Shown here one piece after another: positions 1 to 8,429 of a DNA stretch of 64,000 nt. Under the pieces are notes generated by a model. It did no database searches. It was not told the DNA's origin and worked only from the letters and a program-made list of their open reading frames with translations. Origin of the DNA: Streptomyces shenzhenensis (GTDB lineage: Bacteria > Actinomycetota > Actinomycetes > Streptomycetales > Streptomycetaceae); NCBI RefSeq assembly GCF_021462265.1, contig NZ_JAJONF010000020.1, positions 1 to 64,000 of the forward strand, written 5' to 3'. Both the position numbers and the translations under genes were made by a program. The number at the start of each line of letters is the position of its first letter. Position 1 is the stretch's first letter.

Positions 1-118
1 TGGCCGCGTGAGCGGGGGTGGCCGCGGTGCCGACCTGGAGGGCGGCTCCCGTGACGAGCAGGGCGAACCCTGCCAGGGCGGTGGTGAGTCCATGGCGGGA
101 TCTGCTGGATCCAAGCAT
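1..118 (-). CDS. 5' end of a secreted protein (truncated by window edge)
   Basis: Only the first 39 codons are in the window. They encode a short basic start (MLGSSRSRHG), a hydrophobic core (LTTALAGFALLVTGAALQ) and an AHA-type signal peptidase site, so the product is very probably exported. The ATG at 118 is preceded by a GGAGG Shine-Dalgarno sequence about 10 nt upstream. The mature protein lies outside the window, so no function can be given. Confidence 0.6.
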   Translation of the reverse strand, partial: MLGSSRSRHGLTTALAGFALLVTGAALQVGTAATPAHAA

Positions 119-333
119 CCGGCGAACCTCCGTGAGGGGGTGGGGTAGAGGGGGGCGGCGCCAACTCTGCGCGCGTAGAATCTGCTTGAGATTTCTACAC
201 GCGTCGACTCATTGAAAGGTACATGGCATGTCCGGCCGGTGAACAGAAAGCCGCTGTAACAACCGGGTGGGACTGCCGCCGCATTGAGCGGGCAGATTGG
301 ACAGCAGCGGAGTACAGGCGAAGAGGGGCGGAC

Positions 334-597
334 ATGGAGATCTCGGGCATCATCAGCGCCATCATCATCGGGCTCGTCATCGGCGTGCTGGGGCGCCTGG
401 TCGTCCCCGGGCGCCAGCACGTCGGCGTCCTGTGGACCATCGTCGTCGGCATCGTCGCGGCGCTGCTGGGTTCGGCGATCGCGGCGGGCTTCGGAGTGGC
501 CGACACCAAGGGGCCCGACTGGATCGAGTGGTTCATACAGATCGCTCTGGCGGCGATCGGGATCGCGGCACTGGACCGCAGCAGGGCACGCCGGTGA
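334..597 (+). CDS. GlsB/YeaQ/YmgE family small membrane protein
   Basis: An 87-residue protein starting MEISGIISAI with three hydrophobic segments (about residues 4-22, 31-52 and 66-80). The first two are rich in glycine and joined by a short polar turn containing GRLVVPGRQ, the layout of the transglycosylase-associated/GlsB stress membrane family. It should sit in the cytoplasmic membrane. The reading frame stays open upstream, but the ATG at 334 follows a GAGGGGCGG ribosome site and begins the family-like sequence. Members are often induced by osmotic or envelope stress. That role is family knowledge, not something shown here. Confidence 0.75.
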   Translation: MEISGIISAIIIGLVIGVLGRLVVPGRQHVGVLWTIVVGIVAALLGSAIAAGFGVADTKGPDWIEWFIQIALAAIGIAALDRSRARR

Positions 598-738
598 CCG
601 GAGCGCGCCTCACACGTGGCGGGACCGCGTCGCGCGGCGCGGCCCCGCCGCGCGGGCGTGCCCGGCGGCGCCCGGCCCGCCGACCGCCGGCCGATGCCGC
701 CCGCGGCCGACTCGCCGGCACCGCCGGCCGCTTGCCGG

Positions 739-1515
739 TTACCGCGGAGAGAGATACGGCGTGGTGGTGCTCAGGGCCTGGAAGCCCAGTCGTTCGAGGA
801 TCGGCCGGCTCATGGGCGACGCGTCGACCTGGAGGTACCGGCAGCCGTGTGCAGCGGCGACACGGGCCCGGTGGGCGACGAGGGCACGGTACACACCACG
901 CCCGCGCCACCCTCGCACCGTGCCGCCGCCCCACAGGCCGGCGAAGGCCGCCCCGGGCACCAGCTCGACACGGGCGGCACTGACCGGCTGGTCCCCGGCG
1001 AGCGCGACCATCGCGACCACGCTGTCCGGCTGCTCGGCGAGTCGTGACAGCAGCCGGTGCCGAAGAGGCGCACCGTCGGTGCCGAAGGCCTTCTCGTGCA
1101 CGTCGACCACGAGCTCGATGCCCGCCCGGTCGGTGGCGGGCACCACGCGTACGCCGTCCGGCGGCCCGGCGTCTAGGCTCAGCCGGGCGGTCTCCGCGAC
1201 CATCAGCGTCTCCTCGGGCTCCGGCACGAACCCGGCCGCGGTGAGCCGGTCACCCAGGTCCGACGGCAGGTCGTGGCCGTAGAGCTTCCACTCGAACTCC
1301 CGCCCGTGGGCGGCGAAGAAGGCCGTCTGCTCGGCGATCGCACGATCCGCGGTGGCCTCGTCCAGCCCTGACCAGACAACGCCGTTCCATCCCTCGGCGC
1401 CCGCCACCTGGCGCACCACCGCGCCCGCCCGCTCGACCCGGGCGCCGGGTCCGTCGGGCAGGGCGCCCTCGCGCATGTCACGGTCGTACAGAGCGAGCAC
1501 TGTTCGGTGATCCAT
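739..1515 (-). CDS. GNAT family N-acetyltransferase
   Basis: A 258-residue protein. The C-terminal half (about 125-250) holds a GNAT fold with the acetyl-CoA-binding motif A seen as RGWRGRGVYRALV and a typical ending (PILERLGFQ). The N-terminal half may be a degenerate second GNAT-like domain. Start at ATG 1515 (MDHRTVLALYD) was preferred over an ATG 24 nt upstream because a GTGGAG site lies just ahead of it. The substrate is unknown. The next gene on the same strand is another GNAT protein, about 75 bp away, so the two may be co-transcribed. Confidence 0.8.
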   Translation of the reverse strand: MDHRTVLALYDRDMREGALPDGPGARVERAGAVVRQVAGAEGWNGVVWSGLDEATADRAIAEQTAFFAAHGREFEWKLYGHDLPSDLGDRLTAAGFVPEPEETLMVAETARLSLDAGPPDGVRVVPATDRAGIELVVDVHEKAFGTDGAPLRHRLLSRLAEQPDSVVAMVALAGDQPVSAARVELVPGAAFAGLWGGGTVRGWRGRGVYRALVAHRARVAAAHGCRYLQVDASPMSRPILERLGFQALSTTTPYLSPR

Positions 1516-1590
1516 CCGGGCACTCCACCATCCGGGCACGGCGGTTGCAACGCAATTGACCGGTGGGTGCCGGGGGGCCGGGGCCCGCGG

Positions 1591-2445
1591 TCAGCCCAGT
1601 TCCAGCGTCGTGACTCCGAAGACCCGCTCGCCGGCGTGGTCGCGGACCGGACCCGTGTACATGCGGGCGGTCTCGAACGAAGGGGCGAGACCGGCCGCCT
1701 CGGCGAGGGCGACACCCGCCGTGCTGGTCTCGGGCACGTCGATGGCGACCTGGTCGCCCGCCGCCTCGGCGGTGAGGCCGGTGAACAGGGCGCGGGCGTC
1801 GTCCGCGGTGTCGGCGAAGAGGGGGCCGATGCGCAGGGTGTCGCGGCCGGGGCGGATCACGCCGTAACCGGTGAGGCGGTCGCCGTCGTGGCGGACGAGC
1901 GCCCTGTGCCCGGTGGTGGTCAGCCACGCGGCCACGAAGCGCGGCCGGTCGGCCGGGCAGCAGGCGCTGTCGTAGGCCGTGATGGCGGACAGGTCGGCGG
2001 GGCGGGCGGGCCGCACGCCGGCCGGGGGCTCGCCGGCGGGGGCCACACCGACGAACCGGGTGGTGCGGTGGGCGAGTTCGAAGCCGGAGCGGCGGTAGTT
2101 GTCCTGCTGGGCGACCACGCCGTCGAGGCCGACGGTGCGGTGGCCGGCATGGGCGAGCGCGGTCTTCCAGGTGGTGAGGCCGTGCCCCCGGCCGCGCAGG
2201 TCGGGGCGGACCAGGTACCAGCCCAGGAAGGCGTAGTCGGCGCCGAAGTTGACGACGGAGACGGCCGACACCGGCTCGCCGTCGACGCGGCCGACGAAGA
2301 ACCCGTCAGGATCCTGGGCGAAGAAGGCGGTGGTGTCCGACAGTCCGGGATTCCAGCCCTCGTCCGCCGCCCAGCCGGCGATCACCGGCCAGTCGTCCGG
2401 CCTGGCCTGGGTGACGACGAGGTCCTGGGAGGCCGGAGAGGTCAT
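1591..2445 (-). CDS. Two-domain GNAT acetyltransferase
   Basis: A 284-residue protein. The N-terminal part contains motif A as RPDLRGRGHGLTTWKTAL (about 85-100). A second acetyltransferase-like domain follows, with SAITAYDSACCPADRPRF and an acyl-binding-like end (AEAAGLAPSFETARMYTG), the architecture of the YitH/HcpE-like group. Start MTSPASQDLVV at 2445 follows GGAGCG; the frame remains open upstream, but that part is low-complexity and unlike the family. The substrate is unknown. Confidence 0.78.
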   Translation of the reverse strand: MTSPASQDLVVTQARPDDWPVIAGWAADEGWNPGLSDTTAFFAQDPDGFFVGRVDGEPVSAVSVVNFGADYAFLGWYLVRPDLRGRGHGLTTWKTALAHAGHRTVGLDGVVAQQDNYRRSGFELAHRTTRFVGVAPAGEPPAGVRPARPADLSAITAYDSACCPADRPRFVAAWLTTTGHRALVRHDGDRLTGYGVIRPGRDTLRIGPLFADTADDARALFTGLTAEAAGDQVAIDVPETSTAGVALAEAAGLAPSFETARMYTGPVRDHAGERVFGVTTLELG

Positions 2446-2616
2446 CGCTGCGCTCCATTCCATGGCGGGGTCCGACCGCGCGGCGAGCGGCGCCGCGCGC
2501 CCGCAGCATCCTTCCCGATCACCGGGCACCGCGGCACGACGGGATCAAGCCGTTGACGTGCGCCACTGGCGCCGCGCACACACCGGCGGCCGGCACGGCA
2601 GCGGGGGCGGTCGCGG

Positions 2617-2653
2617 CGCAGGCCCCACCGGTTCGGGTCCGGTGGGGCCTGCG
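2617..2653. terminator. Strong hairpin between chaplin and GNAT genes
   Basis: A perfect 15-bp inverted repeat (CGCAGGCCCCACCGG and its complement) with a 7-nt loop TTCGGGT. It lies about 100 bp beyond the chaplin stop and before the next gene on the minus strand, so it probably terminates the chaplin transcript. No U-tract is present, as is usual in Streptomyces. Confidence 0.75.
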
Positions 2654-2690
2654 GACACACGGTGCGTCAGCCCGTCTTGGTATCACCTCA

Positions 2691-2777
2691 GGCGGTCAGC
2701 GTGTCCGGCCCGGAACGCAGGCGCTCAGCGTGTCCGACCCCGGCCGCAGGCGCTCAGCGTGTCCGGCCCGGGCCGAA
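2691..2777. repeat. Three tandem 29-bp repeats covering the chaplin 3' end
   Basis: Three copies of a 29-bp unit start at 2691, 2720 and 2749, sharing the core GCTCAGCGTGTCCG (GGTCAGC in the first copy). The chaplin stop codon and its last codons (FGPGRTR) lie in the third copy, so the gene's tail has been triplicated downstream of the stop. Confidence 0.7.
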
Positions 2778-3428
2778 GCGCCGGCGCAGGGCGGTCCCGG
2801 TGAGCAGCAGCGCCGCGCTGCCCGCCGCGGCGGCGCCGGTGAGGTCCGTGCCGGTGTGGGCGAGGCTGGCCTCGACGGGGTGGTGCGCCCTGGGCCCGGT
2901 GTGGGTCTTCGGCGGGGCCGGTGGCCGGGGAGCGGGCGGGGGCTCGGTCGGCGGCGGGGGGGTGGGTGCCGGCGGGGGGCTCGGGTGGTCGCCGGAGGTG
3001 TTGCCGATGGCCGGATTGCCGACGCCGACCACGTTCACGCTGTTGCCGCTGACGTTCACCGGGATGTCGGCCGGCAGCTGGATGTCGTTTCCGGAGATCA
3101 CTCCGCGCGAGTCCTCCTCGGTGCCCCCCGCGGACGCGCCACCGGACGTGGCCGAGCCGCCGGGAACGTCCTGACCGGTGTCGCCACCGTCCTGGTTCGC
3201 GCAGGCGTTGCCTGCCGCCGGGTTCAAGAGCCCCACCACGTTCACGGTGTTCCCGCACCCGCTCACCGGGACGTGCACCGGCAACTGGATGTCGTTGCCG
3301 GAGATCACCCCGGGCGCACCGGCCGCGGTACCGGCCGCGCCCGAGTCGGCCCAGGCCGGGACCGCCACAGCCATCGCACCTGAGGCGGCGGCGATGGCGA
3401 TCACCCCGTTTCGGGTAACCCGTTTCAT
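2754..3428 (-). CDS. Long chaplin with sortase signal (ChpA/B/C class)
   Basis: A 224-residue secreted hydrophobic surface protein that coats aerial hyphae and spores. It has a signal peptide ending AVPAWA|DS and two chaplin domains, each opening with GVISGNDIQLP (about 40-80 and 109-148). A proline-rich spacer (about 150-180) follows, then the sortase motif LAHTG, a hydrophobic helix and a basic tail (RRRFGPGRTR). The first domain keeps the two cysteines (SGCGN and GNACANQ); the second has none. The layout is that of long chaplins ChpA-C, which are covalently anchored to peptidoglycan. No sortase gene is in the window. I recall S. coelicolor chpB near nsdB, which fits the neighbourhood, but this is memory only. 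Confidence 0.93.
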   Translation of the reverse strand: MKRVTRNGVIAIAAASGAMAVAVPAWADSGAAGTAAGAPGVISGNDIQLPVHVPVSGCGNTVNVVGLLNPAAGNACANQDGGDTGQDVPGGSATSGGASAGGTEEDSRGVISGNDIQLPADIPVNVSGNSVNVVGVGNPAIGNTSGDHPSPPPAPTPPPPTEPPPAPRPPAPPKTHTGPRAHHPVEASLAHTGTDLTGAAAAGSAALLLTGTALRRRFGPGRTR

Positions 3429-3712
3429 AGGTTCCCTGCCTTCCAGACGTGATTACGGGCGCTCGCCCGCACTGGTTAAAACGCAGACGAACCATCTGAG
3501 TTATGGCTAATCGACCTTTCACCTCATCGAGTGATACTGAACTCGAACCAACAGTAAAAGTGTGCAAGGACCCTGAAACCGGGTGATCGCGCGGCGGACA
3601 GAGCCGCCTCCCGGCCGCCCCGCCCGCCGGGAGGCGGCCCCCGCGGAGCCCGCTTATGGTGAGCGCAAGCCCTTGTACCCGGTCCGTCGCGGAGCGTCCC
3701 TGGAGGCCCTAG

Positions 3713-5320
3713 ATGCCTGCCGTGCCCCGTACCCGGCCCGCCCTGCGGCGCTGCGCGGACGCCGGAGCCGTCGCGCTGGCGCTGCTCGGCGCCGGCCTGC
3801 CCGCGGCCGTCTCGGACACGGGCGGCGGGCAGCCGGACCTGACCCGGTTCTACCGGCAGAAGGTCAGATGGACGGCGTGCAAGGACGTCGAGCTGCCCAA
3901 GGACATGCAGTGCGCCAGGGTCACCGTCCCCCTGGACTACGCGCAACCGGCCGCGGGCACCCTCGATCTGGCGCTGTCCCGCTACCGGGCGACCGGCAGG
4001 TCGCGGGGCTCGGTGCTGCTGAACTTCGGCGGCCCCGGCGGCTCGGGCGTCAGCGGGCTCGGCCAGCAGGGCAAGGACTTCCTGGGCCTGACCAACGGCT
4101 ACGACGTGGTCGGCTTCGACCCGCGCGGGGTCGGCCGCTCCTCCCCCGTCAGCTGCGGTGCCCCCGAGGGGTCCCCGGACGCCGCGAGCGCCGGGGAGCC
4201 ACCCGGCCTCGGCCGTCCGCCGGCCCTGATGAAGGCGCTGAAGCAGCTGACGCTGCGGTGCACCAGGAACTCCGGGCCGGTGCTGGCCCACATAGGCACC
4301 GTGAACGCCTCCCGGGACCTGGACGTCATCCGCCAGGCGCTCGGCGACAGCAAGCTCAACTACCTCGGCTTCTCCTACGGCACCAGGCTCGGCGCGGTGT
4401 ACGCGGCGCAGTTCCCGCACAACGTGGGCCGGATGGCGCTGGACGGCGTGGACACGCTGACCGAGTCGCTGGCCGAGCAGGGGGTGGCCGGTGCCCGGGG
4501 GCAGCAGACGGCGCTGGACGACTTCCTGGACTGGTGCGTCACCGACCTGGGGTGCCCGTTCGGGCAGGACCGGCGCAAGGCCGGCGAGGCGGTCGTGAGG
4601 CTGGTGCGCTCCCTCGACAAGGACCCGGTGCCCTCCGACTTCGGCGGCTCGTTCTCCGGTCAGGACCTGGTGGCGGCCATCGGGCAGGGGCTGTACGGCA
4701 AGGAGCTGTGGCCGGCGCTGGAGCGGGCGCTGGCCACGCTGGTCGAGGACGGGGACACCCGGGCGGTGGAGAACCTCGCGTCCGGCGGCCACGCGCTGCC
4801 GCAGGGACACAGGCGAGGCGCCGGGCTCGTGGACGGCTCGGAGATCCCGGCGGACAACCTGTCGGCCGCGCTGATGGCGATCAACTGCGCCGACGATCCG
4901 GACCGGCCGAGCGCCGAGCGGCTCACCCGGGACGTCGCCCGGCTGGACGAGGAGTACCAGCGGGCCTCCCCGGTCTTCGGCCGGTTCCGGCTCACCCAGG
5001 TCCTGCTCTGCTACGGCCGGCCGCGTGGCACCGGCTTCATCCGCGAGGAGGTCAAGGACGTGCCCTCCGCGCGGATGCTGCTCGTGGGCACGCGCGGTGA
5101 CCCGGCGACGCCGTACAGCTGGACCGTCGAGACGGCGAAGCGGCTCGGTCCGTCGGCGGTGGTGCTGGACAACAGGGGCGACGGCCACACCGGCTACACG
5201 TCGTCCACGTGTGTGCACGCCAAGGTCGACGACTTCCTCCTGTACGGCACGCTGCCGCCGGACGGCAGCTCCTGCCCGGCGGACGGTGACGGGGGCGCCG
5301 TCACCGACTCGCCGGACTGA
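3713..5320 (+). CDS. Secreted alpha/beta hydrolase, tripeptidyl-aminopeptidase type
   Basis: A 535-residue exported serine peptidase-like hydrolase. An N-terminal hydrophobic stretch (CADAGAVALALLGAGLPAAV) acts as a signal. The catalytic domain shows the oxyanion region NFGGPGGSG (about 103-111), GFDPRGVGRS and the nucleophile elbow GFSYGT (about 220-225). A TAP-like C-terminal domain ends with DGHTGYTSS carrying the probable catalytic His. The pattern matches Streptomyces SlpD/SlpE/Tap-type enzymes that remove tripeptides from secreted proteins. It is divergent from the chaplin gene and convergent with asnB, separated from asnB by only 3 bp. Confidence 0.88.
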   Translation: MPAVPRTRPALRRCADAGAVALALLGAGLPAAVSDTGGGQPDLTRFYRQKVRWTACKDVELPKDMQCARVTVPLDYAQPAAGTLDLALSRYRATGRSRGSVLLNFGGPGGSGVSGLGQQGKDFLGLTNGYDVVGFDPRGVGRSSPVSCGAPEGSPDAASAGEPPGLGRPPALMKALKQLTLRCTRNSGPVLAHIGTVNASRDLDVIRQALGDSKLNYLGFSYGTRLGAVYAAQFPHNVGRMALDGVDTLTESLAEQGVAGARGQQTALDDFLDWCVTDLGCPFGQDRRKAGEAVVRLVRSLDKDPVPSDFGGSFSGQDLVAAIGQGLYGKELWPALERALATLVEDGDTRAVENLASGGHALPQGHRRGAGLVDGSEIPADNLSAALMAINCADDPDRPSAERLTRDVARLDEEYQRASPVFGRFRLTQVLLCYGRPRGTGFIREEVKDVPSARMLLVGTRGDPATPYSWTVETAKRLGPSAVVLDNRGDGHTGYTSSTCVHAKVDDFLLYGTLPPDGSSCPADGDGGAVTDSPD

Positions 5321-5323
5321 GGC

Positions 5324-7162
5324 TCAGGAGAGGGTGAACTCCGGGTCGTAGAGGTCGATCCAGTGGGCCAGGTCGAGGGTGCGTTCCAGACCGCGCCGGC
5401 CGGCCTGGGTGCTCAGGTCGGTCCGGCGGGCCGCCCGGTCGGCCTTCTCGCGGTCGACGAGGTCGAAGACCCGGTGGCCCGGCCGGGCCAGCAGGTCCTT
5501 GACCTGGTCCTGGAGGGCGCGGCCGTACTCCGGGTCCTGGGTGGAGGGGTAGGGGCTCTTGACCCGGTCGTACACGGACTGCGGGAGGACGTCCCGGGTG
5601 GCCTCGCGGAGCAGGGTCTTCTCGCGGCCGTCGAAGGACTTGAGGGCCCAGGGCGCGTTGTAGACGTACTCGACGAGCCGGTGGTCGCAGAACGGCACCC
5701 GGACCTCCAGGCCGACGGCCATGCTCATCCGGTCCTTGCGGTCGAGCAGGATGCGGACGAAGCGGGTGAGGTGCAGATGGCTCATGCGCCGCATCCGGTA
5801 CTCGAAGTCGCTCTCGCCGTCCAGCCGCTGGATGCCGGTGACGGCGGACCGGTAGGCGTCGGCGACGTAGTGGTCCAGGTCGAGGGACTTGGCGAGGTCC
5901 GCGCGCAGGACATCGGAGTCGTCGCCGAAGTGCCGGGCGAACTGGACGAGCCAGGGGAAGGTGTCGGCGGTGCGGGCTCCCTCGTCGAAGAACTGCAGGT
6001 AGCCGCCGAACACCTCGTCGGCGGACTCCCCGGACAGCGCGACGGTGGACTGGTCGCGGACGGCCCGGAACAGCAGCAGGAGCGAGGTGTCCATGTCCCC
6101 GAACCCGGCCGGCAGGTCACGGGCCCGGATCACCCGCTCGCGGACCGCGGGGTCGGCGAGGCTGGCCACGTCGAGGACGATGTCCTGGTGGTCGGTGCGG
6201 GCGAGGCGGGCCACGTCGTGCACGAAGGGCGTGTCGGGGGTGCCGCGCAGTTCGTCCGCGACGAAGTTGTCGGTCCGGCCGGCGAAGTCGACGGCGAAAC
6301 TGCGCACCTTCTCGCCGTGCACGGCGAGTTGCCGGGCGGCGAGGGCGGTCATGGCGGAGGAGTCGAGGCCGCCGGAGAGCAGGGTGCAGCGGGGCACGTC
6401 GGCGACCAGCTGGCGGCGCACGATGTCGTCGAGGAGTTCACGGACGGTGGCGACGGTGGTGTCGCGGTCGTCGGTGTGCGGGCGGGTCTGCAGCCGCCAG
6501 TAGGCCCGGGTGCGCAGGCCGGCGCGGTCGACGGTGACGACGGTGCCGGGTTCCACCTCGCGCATGCCCTCCCACACGGCGTGCCCGGGGGTCTTGACCA
6601 TGGTGAACAACTCACGCAGCCCGTCCAGGCCGACCCGGGGCCGCACCAGCGGGTTGGCCAGGATCGCCTTGGGTTCGGAGCCGAACACGACGCCGTCCGG
6701 GGTCGGGTACAGGTAGAAGGGCTTGATGCCCATGCGGTCGCGGATCATCACGAGCTTGTCGTGGCGACCGTCCCAGACGGCGAAGGCGTACATGCCGTTG
6801 AGCCGCTCGGCGACGGCGTCGCCCCACTCGACATAGCCGCGGAGCACGACCTCGGTGTCCGAGTCGGTGGTGAACTCGTGGCCCCGGCCGACCAGTTCGC
6901 GGCGCAGTTCGGTGAAGTTGTAGGCCTCGCCGGAGTAGACCATCGCGACGGTGCCGGCCGGGGTGCGGACGGTCATCGGCTGGCGGCCGCCGGGCAGGTC
7001 GATGATCGCGAGCCTGCGGTGGCCCAGGGCGGCGGGGCCCTCGCTCCAGGTACCCCGGTCGTCGGGACCGCGGCAGGCCATCGTCTGCGTCATCGCATCC
7101 AATGCGCGCGTCTCGGTGGTGAGGTCACGGTCGAAGGAGACCCAGCCGGTGATGCCACACAT
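5324..7162 (-). CDS. asnB: Asparagine synthase (glutamine-hydrolysing)
   Basis: A 612-residue enzyme that makes asparagine from aspartate, ATP and glutamine. Cys2 of MCGITGW is the glutaminase nucleophile, exposed after Met removal. The N-terminal class II amidotransferase domain shows CRGPDDRG, HRRLAI and NGMYAFA. The synthetase domain has the ATP-pyrophosphatase loop LLSGGLDSS (about 264-272) and LSGESADEVFGGY. Length suits the 610-650 residue actinobacterial AsnB type. A textbook AGGAGGT site precedes ATG 7162. It could serve primary metabolism or amidate a peptide, as some family members do; no biosynthetic cluster is nearby, so the former is likelier. Confidence 0.95.
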   Translation of the reverse strand: MCGITGWVSFDRDLTTETRALDAMTQTMACRGPDDRGTWSEGPAALGHRRLAIIDLPGGRQPMTVRTPAGTVAMVYSGEAYNFTELRRELVGRGHEFTTDSDTEVVLRGYVEWGDAVAERLNGMYAFAVWDGRHDKLVMIRDRMGIKPFYLYPTPDGVVFGSEPKAILANPLVRPRVGLDGLRELFTMVKTPGHAVWEGMREVEPGTVVTVDRAGLRTRAYWRLQTRPHTDDRDTTVATVRELLDDIVRRQLVADVPRCTLLSGGLDSSAMTALAARQLAVHGEKVRSFAVDFAGRTDNFVADELRGTPDTPFVHDVARLARTDHQDIVLDVASLADPAVRERVIRARDLPAGFGDMDTSLLLLFRAVRDQSTVALSGESADEVFGGYLQFFDEGARTADTFPWLVQFARHFGDDSDVLRADLAKSLDLDHYVADAYRSAVTGIQRLDGESDFEYRMRRMSHLHLTRFVRILLDRKDRMSMAVGLEVRVPFCDHRLVEYVYNAPWALKSFDGREKTLLREATRDVLPQSVYDRVKSPYPSTQDPEYGRALQDQVKDLLARPGHRVFDLVDREKADRAARRTDLSTQAGRRGLERTLDLAHWIDLYDPEFTLS

Positions 7163-7485
7163 GCGTTACCTCCTGCTGCGGGTCAGCCGGGCCACGCGCG
7201 CCACCTGCGGTTCCGTGACGCAGGCGATTGCCCGAGCGAACCACTTGTATTCAGCACCTATATGACGAGCGTGCGCCCGCGGCCTCGGCCGGTCAACCTG
7301 GCCGTAACACGAACGGAGTACCCCGCCGTCACTTTCGGACGCGTTTTGCCCGCACCAGGCCCGCGGAGCCGCCGCACCCCGGGTCCGGTCCGCCCGGAAC
7401 AGGCCAAGCGCAAAATGTTCCCCAAACGGGCCGGCGCCGCGGCTTTCGCCGGGCGCCGGCCACCTGGTGCCGCGGCGAGCCCGGG
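7163..7485. other. Intergenic region upstream of asnB
   Basis: It contains the asnB ribosome site (AGGAGGTAACGC) and presumably its promoter. A slightly AT-richer patch sits at about 7240-7262 (reading TATAGGTGCTGAATACAAG on the minus strand). I see no convincing gene, riboswitch or repeat. Confidence 0.4.
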
Positions 7486-8265
7486 CTACGCGGCCGGCCC
7501 CAGGAACCGGTCCAGGACCGCCGTCAGTTCGGCCGGCCGCTCCACCGGGAGTTCGTGGCCGGCGTCGATGATCCGGACCTCCGCGTCCGGATAGGCCTTG
7601 GCCATCCGCAGCATCTGCCGCACCGGCAGCTGGATGTCGTGGTAGCCGTGCACCATCAGGGTCGGTGCGGTGATCTCGCCGGCCCGGTCGAGGACGTCGA
7701 AGGACCGCATGGCGCCGTACAGCGTCATGACGACCTCGCGCGGGGTGGCGGCGGACGCGCGGACGTACTCCCGGATCTCCTCGCGCGGATGGCCGGGGGC
7801 GAAGGCACGCTGGATGTTGGCGGCGACGAACACCTTGTACGGCACCAGGGTGGAGGCCGCCATCAGCAGCCCCCGGCCACGGCTGTACGTCATCCGGCCG
7901 ATGGAGCCGACCAGGACCATCCGCTCGACCCGCTCCGGGTGGGCCAGCGCGAGCGTCTGGGAGATCATGCCGCCCATGGAGTGACCGACGGGGACGAAAC
8001 GGTCCACCCCGAGATGGCCGAGGAGGGCCGTGACGTCCCGCGCCAGCTCGGCGACAGTCCTCACCCCGGCCCCGGTGCTCTCGCCGTGGCCGCGCAGGTC
8101 GAGCCGGATCACCCGGCGGCGTTCGGCGAAGTGCGCCATCTGGTGGTCCCAGCGGTGCCGGTTCGCGGTCCAGCCGTGGATGAACACCAGGGGCGCGGCG
8201 CCGCCGTCACGAGGGCCCTCGTCGTCGTACGCCAGCGCCGCTCCGTCGACTTCGAACCGCGGCAT
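7486..8265 (-). CDS. Alpha/beta-fold hydrolase
   Basis: A 259-residue cytoplasmic hydrolase without a signal peptide. Motifs in order: oxyanion HG in VFIHGWTANRH, DLRGHGES, nucleophile elbow GHSMGG (Ser about 94), an acid in the LMVHGYHDIQLP region, and catalytic His in DAGHELP near the C-terminus. The complete triad suggests an active esterase, lipase or C-C hydrolase; the substrate cannot be deduced. It is divergently placed from the baeRF-type gene, and its promoter carries an 8-bp-arm inverted repeat at 8286-8312. Confidence 0.85.
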   Translation of the reverse strand: MPRFEVDGAALAYDDEGPRDGGAAPLVFIHGWTANRHRWDHQMAHFAERRRVIRLDLRGHGESTGAGVRTVAELARDVTALLGHLGVDRFVPVGHSMGGMISQTLALAHPERVERMVLVGSIGRMTYSRGRGLLMAASTLVPYKVFVAANIQRAFAPGHPREEIREYVRASAATPREVVMTLYGAMRSFDVLDRAGEITAPTLMVHGYHDIQLPVRQMLRMAKAYPDAEVRIIDAGHELPVERPAELTAVLDRFLGPAA

Positions 8266-8285
8266 GGGGCCTCCTGGGGCGAGAT

Positions 8286-8312
8286 CCGGTTACTGCCGGG
8301 TACGGTAACCGG
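8286..8312. promoter_or_regulatory. Inverted repeat in the divergent promoter
   Basis: CCGGTTAC and GTAACCGG form a perfect 8-bp inverted repeat with an 11-bp spacer, about 20 bp upstream of the hydrolase start at 8265. The position suggests an operator. The cognate regulator is not identifiable. Confidence 0.4.
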
Positions 8313-8429
8313 CACTGCCGCCCTTCGTCACCGGGCCGCGGGCCTCAACACGGTTACGGCGCGGCCCGGATCGGGGGCCGCGGAACTACCCCAAATGCCG
8401 CAATGGCGAATCGGCCCTATGGTGCTGAT

